A program made the translations under genes and the position numbers. This document shows, one piece after another, positions 17,569-26,036 of a stretch of DNA of 64,000 nucleotides. The stretch is from Rathayibacter sp. VKM Ac-2856 (GTDB lineage Bacteria > Actinomycetota > Actinomycetes > Actinomycetales > Microbacteriaceae), in assembly GCF_013205055.1 (NCBI RefSeq), contig NZ_JABMLF010000003.1, forward strand, positions 248,001 through 312,000, in the 5' to 3' direction. The notes under the pieces are model-generated. The model was not told the origin of the DNA and searched no databases. It saw only the letters and a list, made by a program, of their open reading frames with translations. The number at the start of each line of letters is the position of its first letter. Within the stretch, counting starts at the first letter, position 1.

Positions 17569-18719
17569 TCGCCGGCGGGACCCGCACCCTCCGCGGCCGC
17601 CTGCGCACGCGCCTGCGCGGGCTGCTCTCCTCCGAGGACGCGCGGAGCCGCCGCCTGCGGGTCGAGGCCGAGCCGGCCTTCCGCACCCGCTACGCGAACC
17701 CCTACAACGCACGGCTCTACACGGCGATGACCGCCGAGGGCGTGCTCGTGCGCGACCTCTCCTGGCTCCGCCTGCTGGTCGCGAAGGTCGACGTCGTGCA
17801 CCTGCACTGGCCGGACCTGACCTTCCTCAGCGGGGTCCGCCGCTACCGGATCGTCGCGCGGCTGGTCTTCTTCTTCGCGTTCCTGCGCGTCGCCCGCCTC
17901 CGCGGGACGCGCCTGATCTGGACCGCGCACAACGTCACCTCGCACGAGGAGCGCGGCACCGCGTTCCTGCGCAACTGGTACCGGCGCCTGCTGACCGAGA
18001 ACCTCGACGCGATCGTCTGCCTCTCCGAGGACGGCGTGACCGCGATGCGGCGCTCCTACCCCGAGCTCGCGGCGGTGCCGGCCTACGTGACACCGCACGG
18101 GCACTACCGGCACGACTACGACTTCTCGGCGACCCGCGCCGAGGCGCGCGCGGAGCTCGGTCTGGACCCGGAGGCGCGGCTCGTCGTGTCGGTCGGGCAG
18201 ATCCGGCCCTACAAGAACGTGCCGACGCTGATCGAGCGCTTCCGCGAGCGGGAGGACGACGGCACGCTGCTCGCGGTCGCCGGCAACCCGGCCCGCGGTC
18301 CGCTGCGCGGCGTGATCGAGGAGGCGGCGGCCGGCGACGAGCGGATCCGGCTCGAGCTGTCCTTCCTCAGCGACGAGCGGATGGCGCTCTGGCTGCGGGC
18401 GAGCGACCTGGTCGTGCTGCCCTACTCGGCGATCCAGAACTCCGGATCGGCGATCCTCGCGGTCTCGGCCGACCGGCCGGTGCTGGTGCCGGATCTCGGC
18501 GCGATGCACGAGCTGGCCGCGCTGGTCGGCTCGGACTGGGTGCGGCTCTACGACGGCGCCTTCGACACCGCCGCCCTCGACGACGCGCTGGCCTGGCTGG
18601 ACGAGCGCGCGGTCGACGCCGACGCCTCCGCCGACCTCTCGGCGCTCGAGTGGGACGCGATCGCCCGCGCGACCATCGACGTGTACCGCCGCGTGCTGCG
18701 GGCGCCGCGGCCGCGCTGA
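17565..18719 (+). CDS. glycosyltransferase family 4
   Basis: The 384-residue protein begins after an ATGA overlap. An N-terminal acceptor domain contains VDVVHLHWPD and LIWTAHNVTSHEE, typical of GT4/mannosyltransferase-like enzymes. The C-domain begins VVSVGQIRPYKNVPTLIERF and continues with DLVVLPYSAIQNSGSAILA. The usual second Glu of the EX7E motif is replaced in this region (SAIQNSGSAIL), as in some GT4 branches acting on undecaprenyl-linked glycans, so its catalytic details may differ. It is the last gene of the plus-strand polysaccharide block; a repeat-rich region follows directly. Confidence 0.82.
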   Translation: MIAGGTRTLRGRLRTRLRGLLSSEDARSRRLRVEAEPAFRTRYANPYNARLYTAMTAEGVLVRDLSWLRLLVAKVDVVHLHWPDLTFLSGVRRYRIVARLVFFFAFLRVARLRGTRLIWTAHNVTSHEERGTAFLRNWYRRLLTENLDAIVCLSEDGVTAMRRSYPELAAVPAYVTPHGHYRHDYDFSATRAEARAELGLDPEARLVVSVGQIRPYKNVPTLIERFREREDDGTLLAVAGNPARGPLRGVIEEAAAGDERIRLELSFLSDERMALWLRASDLVVLPYSAIQNSGSAILAVSADRPVLVPDLGAMHELAALVGSDWVRLYDGAFDTAALDDALAWLDERAVDADASADLSALEWDAIARATIDVYRRVLRAPRPR

Positions 18720-18730
18720 GCGCGGTCGCC

Positions 18731-18990
18731 CGTCGAGCAGCCCGCCGCGCGGGCCCACCCATGCTGATCGAGTAGCCCGCACCGCGGGCCCACCATGCTG
18801 ATCGAGTAGCCCGCACCGCGGACCTATCGAGATCCGCCGCCGACAGCAGCAGTCTCTGCAGGAGTGGGTCTCGATACGCCCCTGCGGGGCTACTCGACCA
18901 GCATGGTCGGCCGCCGCAGCGGGCGGTCCACGCTGATCGAGTGGCCCGCGGAGCGGGCGCATCGAGATCCCGCGCACTGAGAAATCACGA
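18731..18990. repeat. dispersed TCGAG palindromic repeats (Microbacteriaceae type), cluster 1
   Basis: Several copies and fragments of a palindromic repeat of the form ATGCTGATCGAGTAGCCCGC and its inverse GGGTCTCGATACGCC...GGCTACTCGACCAGCATG. Copies lie in both orientations, the central ones facing each other at 18855-18915. Similar dispersed repeats are common between genes in Microbacteriaceae (general knowledge). They lie between a gene end and the secreted protease. No gene is seen in 18720-19149. Confidence 0.8.
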
Positions 18991-19149
18991 AGAGTAGTGC
19001 ATCCGAAACCTGGGACCGCTACCTTGGGCTCCTGATCCCCCTTGCTCTTCTCCGCCGGTCGTTCCCAGCGTCCGGCAGTCGTCGGCCACTGCTGCCCGGC
19101 GAGCCCCCGGTTCCCCGCCCCGCCCGCCGCACAGAAACACAGGACCTTC

Positions 19150-20994
19150 GTGATCCCTCGCTCCACCTCGACGCGCCGCCCCGCCGGTCGTCTGCGCCGC
19201 TTCCTCGCGGCCTCCGCCGCCGCCGCGGTCGTCACCGCCGGTCTCGTCGGAGCCTCGGCGCTCCCGGCGCAGGCCGCCGCGACCGTCCAGTCCGCGTCCG
19301 CGCAGACCGGTGCCGGCCGCTACGTCGTCACCGTCGACTCGAAGGCCGTGTCGACGACGCTCGCGAGCGCCCTCGGCCTCTCGCTCGATCAGTCCTACGG
19401 CGGAGGCGTCTCCGGCTTCACCGCCACCCTGACCGCCCGTCAGTACGCGATCCTCGCCGCTGACAGCCGCGTGCTCGGCCTCTCGCCCGCCGACCAGGTG
19501 GTCGAGGGCCAGGCGCAGACCATGCCCTCGCACGTCCTGACCGCGGAGGCCGACAAGGCCCCGGTCACCGCCGGCGACGGCGTCACCAACTGGAACGGGC
19601 CCGCCGTCGCGGTCATCGACTCCGGCGTGAGCGCCCACCCCGACTACACCCTGGCCAAGCAGGTCAACTGCTTCGGCTCCGGCACCGCTGAGGACGCGAA
19701 CGGCCACGGCACGGGCGTCTCCGGCTACATGGCCGCGCTCGACAACGGCTCCGGCACCGTCGGCATCGCCCCCGGCGCCCCGGTCTACTCGGTCCGCGCG
19801 CTCGACGCGAACAACAAGGGCACCATCTCGACGCTGATGTGCGCGCTCGACTGGGTGTCGCAGAACGCCGCGACCTACAACATCAAGGTCGTCAACATGT
19901 CGCTCGCCACGAACGGCGTCGACGACAACAACTGCGGTCGCACCAACGGCGACACCATCCACCAGGCCGTCTGCGACCTCGTCGCGAAGGGCGTGACCGT
20001 GGTCTCGGCCGCCGGCAACTCCTCCGCCGACCTGTCGAAGTACATCCCGGCCGCCTACGACGAGGTCCTCGCCGTCACGAACTTCGCGAACTACGACGGC
20101 AAGCCGGGCTCGCTCGCGGCCGTCCCGTGCTCGAACGTGACCACCAAGGACGACAACTACACGCTGAACAGCAACTTCGCCAGCGCCGCTGACGCCGGTC
20201 ACACGATCGCCGCGCCCGGCACCTGCCCCTACACGACCAAGAAGGGCAACACCTACGCGTACATCCAGACCGGCACCAGCATGTCGACGGCCGCCGCCTC
20301 CGGTGTCGTCCTCGACTGCCTCGCGGCCGGCGGATCCTGCGTGGGCAAGACCCCCGCGCAGGTCATCGCCCAGGTGATCGCCCAGGCCAAGTCGGCCACC
20401 GTCGACCGCGGCCGCAGCTTCGCCGGCGACCCGACCCGTCCGGTCTCCGGCCGCTACTACGGCTACGGCGTGAGCACGATCCCGGCCGGGACCGTCGTCA
20501 CCCCGACGCCCACCGCGACTCCGACCGCGACTCCGACGGCCACGCCGACCGCGACCGCGACTCCGACCGCCACGCCGACGGCCACCGCGACTCCGACCGC
20601 CACGCCGACTCCGACCGCGACGCCCACGGCGACCGCGACCCCGAAGCCGACCGCGACGCCCACCGCGACCGCGACGCCCACCCCGACGCCGACCTCCGGC
20701 GCCGACATCACGAAGCCCCAGGCCAAGATCGTCTCGCCCGCCAGCCAGACGACCGTGACCGGCACCGTGACGCTCGTCGCCAGCGCGAGCGACAACGTCG
20801 GCGTCTCGAGCGTCGCCTTCTGGTCGGGCTCGACCAAGCTCGGCGACGGCGTCAAGCAGGCCGACGGCACCTTCGCCCTCACCGCGAACAGCCGCAACTG
20901 GCCGAACGCGACCTACGTCGTGGTCGCCAAGGCCACCGACGCCGCGGGCAACGTGGGCACCAGCGCCTCGATCACCCTGGTGATCAAGAACTGA
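19150..20994 (+). CDS. secreted subtilisin-family (S8) serine protease
   Basis: The 614-residue precursor starts at GTG 19150 (AGGA 6 bases upstream). It has a Sec signal peptide (about 1-44, cleavage after AQAA) and an I9-like propeptide (about 52-115). The S8 domain has catalytic Asp157 (VAVIDSG), His186 (NGHGTGV) and Ser377 (GTSMSTA), with AAGNSS as the oxyanion-hole Asn. A Thr-Pro/Ala linker (about 452-516) leads to a C-terminal Ig-like domain (VSPASQTTVTGTVTLVA...). Activity outside the cell is predicted. The linker and Ig domain closely match those of the beta-helix protein at 30175, pointing to a shared surface or glycan-binding module. A hairpin terminator follows. Confidence 0.92.
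   Translation: MIPRSTSTRRPAGRLRRFLAASAAAAVVTAGLVGASALPAQAAATVQSASAQTGAGRYVVTVDSKAVSTTLASALGLSLDQSYGGGVSGFTATLTARQYAILAADSRVLGLSPADQVVEGQAQTMPSHVLTAEADKAPVTAGDGVTNWNGPAVAVIDSGVSAHPDYTLAKQVNCFGSGTAEDANGHGTGVSGYMAALDNGSGTVGIAPGAPVYSVRALDANNKGTISTLMCALDWVSQNAATYNIKVVNMSLATNGVDDNNCGRTNGDTIHQAVCDLVAKGVTVVSAAGNSSADLSKYIPAAYDEVLAVTNFANYDGKPGSLAAVPCSNVTTKDDNYTLNSNFASAADAGHTIAAPGTCPYTTKKGNTYAYIQTGTSMSTAAASGVVLDCLAAGGSCVGKTPAQVIAQVIAQAKSATVDRGRSFAGDPTRPVSGRYYGYGVSTIPAGTVVTPTPTATPTATPTATPTATATPTATPTATATPTATPTPTATPTATATPKPTATPTATATPTPTPTSGADITKPQAKIVSPASQTTVTGTVTLVASASDNVGVSSVAFWSGSTKLGDGVKQADGTFALTANSRNWPNATYVVVAKATDAAGNVGTSASITLVIKN
20503..20697 (+). repeat. in-frame PTAT codon repeat (protease linker)
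   Basis: A run of short CCGACCGCGACT/CCGACGGCCACG units encodes a (P-T-A-T)n linker in the protease. The near-identical codons make it a likely site of length change by slippage. A similar run lies at 31315-31512. Confidence 0.85.
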
Positions 20995-21007
20995 CCCACC
21001 CCGCCTG

Positions 21008-21043
21008 AAAGGCCCGGCCCCTCCTCGGAGGAGCCGGGCCTTT
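21008..21043 (+). terminator. Rho-independent-type hairpin after protease
   Basis: AAAGGCCCGGC pairs perfectly with GCCGGGCCTTT around a loop containing CCTCC/GGAGG. It lies 14 bases after the protease stop and is followed by a short T run. High-confidence hairpin; termination is inferred. Confidence 0.8.
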
Positions 21044-21057
21044 CGCGTTCTCGCCGC

Positions 21058-21146
21058 ACGTCCGGCTCGTGGAATCGGGCCGGGCTCGCCGGAATCGTCC
21101 GATTCCACGAGCCGGACCGCTGTCCACGAGCCGGAGCTCGCTGAGA
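21058..21146. repeat. single unit of the CGAGCCGG composite repeat
   Basis: A lone unit has two direct half-sites (CCGGCTCGTGGAATCGG, then GGGCTCGCCGGAATCG), a gap of a few bases and two inverted half-sites (TTCCACGAGCCGGA, TCCACGAGCCGGA). It shows the same arrangement as one unit of the arrays at 4746, 27571 and 32957, but without tandem expansion. Confidence 0.8.
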
Positions 21147-21259
21147 GCGACGGAGGCCTTTCCACGGTGCGGGCGCCGCGTCAAGGGCGGGTGCTGCGGC
21201 GGCGCGGTCCGTAGCGTCGGAGGCGCGCGGCCGACCTCCGGCGGCGCGGAGAGGCAGTC

Positions 21260-21472
21260 ATGAGCGACACCGAGCAGAACGGCCCCGTCATGGACGGCGC
21301 CGAGGACGCGAGCAACGACGACAAGCTGAGCGGCCTGATCGAGCAGGTCGACCACGACCACGGCGACGAGGGCGCGGGCGCCATGGCCGACGCGCTCCGC
21401 GACCGCGCCGACGAGACCGACACCGAGATCACCTCCTCGGACGAGACCGAGACCCGCACCGAGACCGAGTAG
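21260..21472 (+). CDS. small acidic protein of unknown function
   Basis: The 70-residue product is strongly acidic (Asp/Glu over a third of residues, few basic residues), ends in an alternating T-E-T-E tail and has no signal peptide or membrane segment. GGAGAGG lies 7 bases before the ATG, and TAGCGT (21211-21216) could be a -10 element, which supports a real gene. No family is recognised. It may be an intrinsically disordered cytoplasmic protein. The flanking repeats leave it as a single-gene unit. Confidence 0.6.
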   Translation: MSDTEQNGPVMDGAEDASNDDKLSGLIEQVDHDHGDEGAGAMADALRDRADETDTEITSSDETETRTETE

Positions 21473-21578
21473 CGCCCCGCCCCCGCCGGTCGGGCGGCTC
21501 GCGCTGCGGGCAGCCCGACCGGCAGCATCCGTGCAGCATCGCGCCCCCGTGCCGCAGCTCGGAGTCCCTCCCTCCCTG

Positions 21579-21872
21579 CTGGTCGAGCAGCCCCCAGCGC
21601 GTATCGAGACCCACCGCCGCCCCAGCATGCTGGTCGAGCAGCCCGCAGAACGCACCGAGACCCACCGCCGCCCCATGCTGGTCGAGTAGCCCGCAGGGCG
21701 TATCGAGACCCACCGCCGCCCCAGCATGCTGGTCGAGCAGCCCGCAGAACGCACCGAGACCCACCGCCGCCCCATGCTGGTCGAGTAGCCCGCAGGGCGT
21801 ATCGAGACCCACCGCCGCTCCATGCTGGTCGAGTAGCCCGCAGGGCGTATCGAGACCCACCGTTCGACGGTC
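21579..21872. repeat. dispersed TCGAG palindromic repeats, cluster 2, six tandem copies
   Basis: CTGGTCGAG starts at 21579, 21630, 21678, 21729, 21777 and 21825 (spacing 51, 48, 51, 48, 48). Two variants alternate: GAGCAGCCCGCAGAACGCACCGAG and GAGTAGCCCGCAGGGCGTATCGAG type, giving a 99-bp dimer. Each copy can fold through CTGGTCGAG...CTCGATAC-like arms. No gene is seen in 21473-21957. Confidence 0.85.
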
Positions 21873-21957
21873 TCCGCCCGAACGCTCGTCAGCAGTCCTG
21901 CCGCACAGCCGAGCAGGTCCAGGCTGGTCGCACCGCCCCCGACCCAGGAGTCCCCCC

Positions 21958-22593
21958 ATGACCGCACCCCGCCGCGCCCTGATCCTCGTCGACGTCCAGC
22001 AGGAGTACTTCGCCGGACCGCTCGAGATCCGCTACCCGCCGCTCGCGACCTCACTGCCCGCCGTCACCGCCGCGCTCGACGCCGCGACCGCCGCCGGCCT
22101 GCCCGTCGCCGTCTTCCAGCACAGCAGCGGCGAGGGAGCGCCCGTCTTCGCGCCGGGCACCCCCGGCTTCGCGCTGCACCCCGAGATCGAGCGCCGCCGC
22201 CGGGACGACTGGCGATCGATCACCAAGCAGTACGGCACGGTCTTCGCCGGCACCGACCTCCTCGCCTGGCTGCGCGAGCACGACGTCGACACGATCACCC
22301 TGGTCGGCTACATGACCAACAACTGCATCCTCGCCTCCGCCGCCGAGGCCGAGACGCACGGACTGAGCGCCGAGGTGCTCTCCGACGCGACGGGCGCCAT
22401 CGCGATCTCGAACGCGGCCGGCTCCGTCGACGCCGAGACCGTGCACACCACCCTGCTCGCCCTGCTGAACTCCAACTTCGCCGCCGTCGCCTCCACCGCG
22501 GCGTGGACCGAGGCCCTCGCGTCCGGCGAGGCCCTCCCGCAGAGCGACCTCGGCAGCTCGGCCGTCGCCGGCGCCGCGCTCCCGCCGCGCTGA
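21958..22593 (+). CDS. isochorismatase-family cysteine hydrolase
   Basis: The 211-residue protein has the catalytic triad of the family: Asp12 (LILVDVQ), Lys90 (SITKQYG) and Cys123 (TNNCILAS, after a cis-peptide GYMTNN). Family members hydrolyse C-N bonds in compounds such as nicotinamide, ureidoacrylate, biuret or N-carbamoyl compounds. AGGAG 6 bases before ATG 21958 fixes the start. The neighbouring NCS1 permease, amidohydrolase and PucR regulator point to breakdown of an imported nitrogen heterocycle or its ring-opened product, rather than isochorismate metabolism. Confidence 0.85.
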   Translation: MTAPRRALILVDVQQEYFAGPLEIRYPPLATSLPAVTAALDAATAAGLPVAVFQHSSGEGAPVFAPGTPGFALHPEIERRRRDDWRSITKQYGTVFAGTDLLAWLREHDVDTITLVGYMTNNCILASAAEAETHGLSAEVLSDATGAIAISNAAGSVDAETVHTTLLALLNSNFAAVASTAAWTEALASGEALPQSDLGSSAVAGAALPPR

Positions 22594-22618
22594 CCCCGAC
22601 CGGCCGTTCCCGCCCTCG

Positions 22619-24208
22619 TCAGCGCTCCGGCGGCGGCGGGAACGGGCGGGTCGAGCGGGGCGCCGCCGGGGGCAGGGCCGCGCGGGCGCGGTGCAGGGAG
22701 ACGGCGGTGAGGAGCACGCGGGTGCGGGCCGGCGAGGCGTCGAGCGGGCCGATCAGGGCCTCGATGCGAGCGAGGCGGTCGTAGAGCGTCTGCCGCCCGA
22801 TGCCGAGGGCGGCCGCGGTGGCGGTCTTGCCGCCCCAGTGCGACGCGAAGGCCTCCAGGGTGGCGAGCAGCTCCGGGCGGCCGTGGCGGAGCGGTCCGAG
22901 CACCTCCTCGACGAGGGCGTCGGCCTCCGCGTCGTCGCGCAGGGTGCTGGCGAAGCGCTCGAGCCGGTGCAGCCGCGCGTCGACGACGCCGCTCGCGACG
23001 CGGGTCCACTCCCGCACCCCGCGCACCTCCGCCAGCTCGCGCGGCACCCGCGCGCAGGCGTCCGCTCCGCTGCCCACGCAGACCAGCGCGGCCGTCCCGG
23101 CCCCGGACGGCCACTCGCCGAGCAGCAGCCCGCGCGCCCGCTCCCGGGCGGCCGCGTCCGGGAAGGCCAGGAGGGCCAGCAGCTCGCCGCCCGCGACGCA
23201 GACGACGCTCTCCGCGGCGGCGGGCGCGGGGCCCCGGGCCGGGCCCGCAGGCGCGGCGACCGCGAGCGCCGAGCGGACCGAGCGGAGGGTGCGCTCGTCG
23301 TCGCCGACGTCCGCCCAGACGCCGAGGAAGCACTCCCGGTCCTCCACCCCGAGCCGCCCGAGCAGCGCGTCGATCTGCAGCTCGGCGCTCGGGTCGGGGC
23401 GCACCGCCGGCGCGGTGGCGACCGCGAAGAGCTGCGCGGCGAGCCGCTCGCGACTGGTCGGCGGCCGGCGCCGGAGCAGCGCGATCGCGAGCACGTCCGG
23501 CGCGCGGTCGAGCGCGACGGCCACGGCGTGCAGATCGGCCTCGTCGTGGGCGCGGAGGAAGAGCGTGCCGAGCAGCGAGTCGCCGGCCCGCAGCACCCCG
23601 GAGGAGGATCCGGCGGTGCGGCTCGTGTCGACACCGCGGCCGGGATCGGCGCGCACGATCTCCTCGCCGGCGGGCGAGACGAGCGCGGCGGTGGCACCGG
23701 TCGCGCTCGCGACGACCTGCAGCAGCTCGTCGATCCCGGCGTCCGACGCCGCCGCCTCGCCGAGAAGTCCGGACAATCTGTCCGCCACCCGCAGGCTCCG
23801 GAACTTCTGCTCGGTGAGCCGGGTGTTGATGCTCTCGCAGACCTGCACGAACGGCACGCGGTGCGGCAGCGCGAGCACCGCGAGCCCGTGCTCGTCCGCG
23901 GCCGCGACGAGCGGCGCGGGCACGCTCGGCAGGCGATCGGACAGCTCGACGGCGAGCGCCCCGATCCCCGCCTTGACCAGGGACTCCACGTAGCGGCGGC
24001 ACTCCTGCGGATCCTGGTCCGAATGGAGGTTCACCCCCTCCATCAGCAGCAGCTCGCCTCCGAGCAGGAGTGGCGCGACGTCGAGCTGCTCGCTCGCGTG
24101 GGCCCACCGGATCGGCACCCTGCCGGCGGTCGCGCCTCCCGCCACGATGACCGGCCGGGCGGCCGCGAGCAGCGGGTCCAGGAGCGCCTCGGACAGCGGG
24201 ATCACCAT
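22619..24208 (-). CDS. PucR-family transcriptional regulator
   Basis: The 529-residue protein has a PucR N-terminal domain (about 1-125, with MEGVNLHSDQDPQE and AGIGALAVELSDRLP), a middle GAF-like part, and a C-terminal helix-turn-helix (ASHWGGKTATAAALGIGR, about 460-500) of the PucR/CdaR type. Such proteins activate genes for purine-derived or other nitrogen compounds. GAGAGGA 8 bases before ATG 24208 sets the start. It is divergent from the permease/amidohydrolase genes and convergent with the cysteine hydrolase, so it probably regulates both from the 24209-24470 region. Confidence 0.88.
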   Translation of the reverse strand: MVIPLSEALLDPLLAAARPVIVAGGATAGRVPIRWAHASEQLDVAPLLLGGELLLMEGVNLHSDQDPQECRRYVESLVKAGIGALAVELSDRLPSVPAPLVAAADEHGLAVLALPHRVPFVQVCESINTRLTEQKFRSLRVADRLSGLLGEAAASDAGIDELLQVVASATGATAALVSPAGEEIVRADPGRGVDTSRTAGSSSGVLRAGDSLLGTLFLRAHDEADLHAVAVALDRAPDVLAIALLRRRPPTSRERLAAQLFAVATAPAVRPDPSAELQIDALLGRLGVEDRECFLGVWADVGDDERTLRSVRSALAVAAPAGPARGPAPAAAESVVCVAGGELLALLAFPDAAARERARGLLLGEWPSGAGTAALVCVGSGADACARVPRELAEVRGVREWTRVASGVVDARLHRLERFASTLRDDAEADALVEEVLGPLRHGRPELLATLEAFASHWGGKTATAAALGIGRQTLYDRLARIEALIGPLDASPARTRVLLTAVSLHRARAALPPAAPRSTRPFPPPPER

Positions 24209-24234
24209 GCAGAACGTCCTCTCGCGTCACCGCG

Positions 24235-24240
24235 AATTTA
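24235..24240 (-). promoter_or_regulatory. candidate -10 (TAAATT) of the PucR gene
   Basis: TAAATT on the minus strand lies 27 bases before the PucR start and is the most A+T-rich point of the 262-base divergent region. No good -35 is seen. The remainder of 24241-24470 is GC-rich without a convincing gene. Confidence 0.35.
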
Positions 24241-24470
24241 CACGGCGCAACGGTCGCCGAAACGGCGTGCCGGGAGGGTGGAGCCCGACGCCGAGCCCGG
24301 TCCCCGCTCGTCCAGGCGCCGCTCGACCACGCCCCGCTCGCGCACGGCTCCGCTCCACCTCGCCCCGCCCGCGCACGGCTCGCCCCTCCACAGCCCGCGC
24401 GATCGCCGTGCCGTCCCCCGTTCGTCCCCCCTCCGCCCCGCTCCACCTCACGTCTCGAGAGGATCCACCC

Positions 24471-25940
24471 ATGAGCTCCGACACCCTGCACGGCACCGAC
24501 ACCGAGGACGCGCTGACACCGCTCCCCGACAGCCGCCGCAACGCGCGCCTGGACGGGCAGTTCTGGATCTGGGCGGGCGCCAACATCGCCCCGATCAACT
24601 GGGTCCTCGGCGCGCTCGGAGTGAACATGGGCCTCGGCCTGTGGGACACGATCACCGTCCTCGTGCTCGGCAACGTCGTCGGCATGGCCGTCTTCGGCTT
24701 CTTCGTGCTGCTCGGTCAGCGCACCGGTGCCACGGGGATGCTCGTCGGCCGGGCCGTCTTCGGCCGCCGCGGCAACTACGCGCCGGCCGTGATCCAGGCC
24801 GTCGTGGTGATCGGCTGGTGCGCGATCAACACCTGGATCGTGCTCGACCTGGTGATCGCGCTGCTCGGCTCCGTCGGCCTCGTCGATCCGGAGTCGGCGA
24901 ACCTCGGCTGGAAGATCGCGGTCGCCGCGGTGATCATGGCGATCCAGGTCGCGATCTCGTTCCTCGGCTACAAGGCCATCGCCGCGTTCGAGCGCTGGAC
25001 GGTGCCGCCGACCCTGCTGGTGCTCGCCGTGATGTCGATCGTGGCCTGGTTCTTCCTCGACATCGACTGGTCCTACGCCGGTCCGGCCGAGGGCGCCCTC
25101 ACCGGCGGCGATCGGATCGCGGCGATGTCGATCGTGATGACCGCGATCGGGATCGGCTGGGGCCTGACCTGGCTCGCCTACGCGGGCGACTACTCCCGCT
25201 TCGTCAGCCCCCGCGCCTCGCGCCGCAAGCTCTACTTCGCGAGCGTCCTCGGCCAGTTCGTCCCCGTCGTCTGGCTCGGCGTCCTCGGCGCCACCCTCGC
25301 CACCAAGAACGGCTCGGTCGACCCCGGTCAGCTGATCGTGGAGAACTTCGGCGCCCTCGCGATCCCGGTGCTGCTGCTCGTGGTGCACGGCCCGATCGCG
25401 ACGAACGTGCTCAACATCTACTCGTTCGGCATGGCCACCCAGGCGCTCGACATCCGCCTCGGCCGCAAGGCGCTGAGCCTGATCGTCGGCGTGCTCGCCT
25501 TCGCGGCCTCCGTCTTCTTCGTCTTCCAGGACGATCTCGCGACCACCCTCGACGCCTGGCTCGTCGGCCTGGTCGGCTGGGTCGCTCCGTGGGGCGCGAT
25601 CGTGCTCGTGCACTACACGGTGTTCGAGCCGCGGGTCCGCTCCTTCGGGCACCTCTTCGCCCCGGTCGGCTCGCCGCTGCTGCCGGACGTCCGCTGGCGC
25701 GCGCTGCTCTCGTTCGCCATCGGGGCGACGCTGACCTGGCTGTTCATGAACGGCTCCGTGCCCGCGCTGCAGGGTCCGGCCGCGACCGCGCTCGGCGGCG
25801 TCGACGTCTCCTGGCTCGCCGGCGGCGTCTCCGCGGGGCTCGCCTACCTGCTGCTCGGCCGGGGCGACGCCGCGGGCTGGGTGCAGAAGCGCGAGGCCCT
25901 GGAGCCGGCGGGGCGAACGGCCGAGCCCGTCCTGGGGTAG
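24471..25940 (+). CDS. NCS1-family permease (cytosine/purine/allantoin type)
   Basis: The 489-residue protein has about 12 transmembrane helices with NCS1 features: an N-terminal FWIWAGANIAPINWVLGALG segment and TWLAYAGDYSRF in the middle (both conserved in cytosine permease-like proteins). The C-terminus is short and polar. It imports a nucleobase-related compound with a cation. GAGAGGA 10 bases before ATG 24471 fixes the start. It is followed after 96 bases by an amidohydrolase that may act on the substrate, and a PucR regulator is divergent. Confidence 0.88.
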   Translation: MSSDTLHGTDTEDALTPLPDSRRNARLDGQFWIWAGANIAPINWVLGALGVNMGLGLWDTITVLVLGNVVGMAVFGFFVLLGQRTGATGMLVGRAVFGRRGNYAPAVIQAVVVIGWCAINTWIVLDLVIALLGSVGLVDPESANLGWKIAVAAVIMAIQVAISFLGYKAIAAFERWTVPPTLLVLAVMSIVAWFFLDIDWSYAGPAEGALTGGDRIAAMSIVMTAIGIGWGLTWLAYAGDYSRFVSPRASRRKLYFASVLGQFVPVVWLGVLGATLATKNGSVDPGQLIVENFGALAIPVLLLVVHGPIATNVLNIYSFGMATQALDIRLGRKALSLIVGVLAFAASVFFVFQDDLATTLDAWLVGLVGWVAPWGAIVLVHYTVFEPRVRSFGHLFAPVGSPLLPDVRWRALLSFAIGATLTWLFMNGSVPALQGPAATALGGVDVSWLAGGVSAGLAYLLLGRGDAAGWVQKREALEPAGRTAEPVLG

Positions 25941-26036
25941 CCGGCCCCGTCGCTCCGGCGGCCCTCCCCCGCACTCCTCGCTCCTGCACTCCTCTCCTCC
26001 CCGCTCCCGCACCACCGCACCACGAACGGAACCGCC

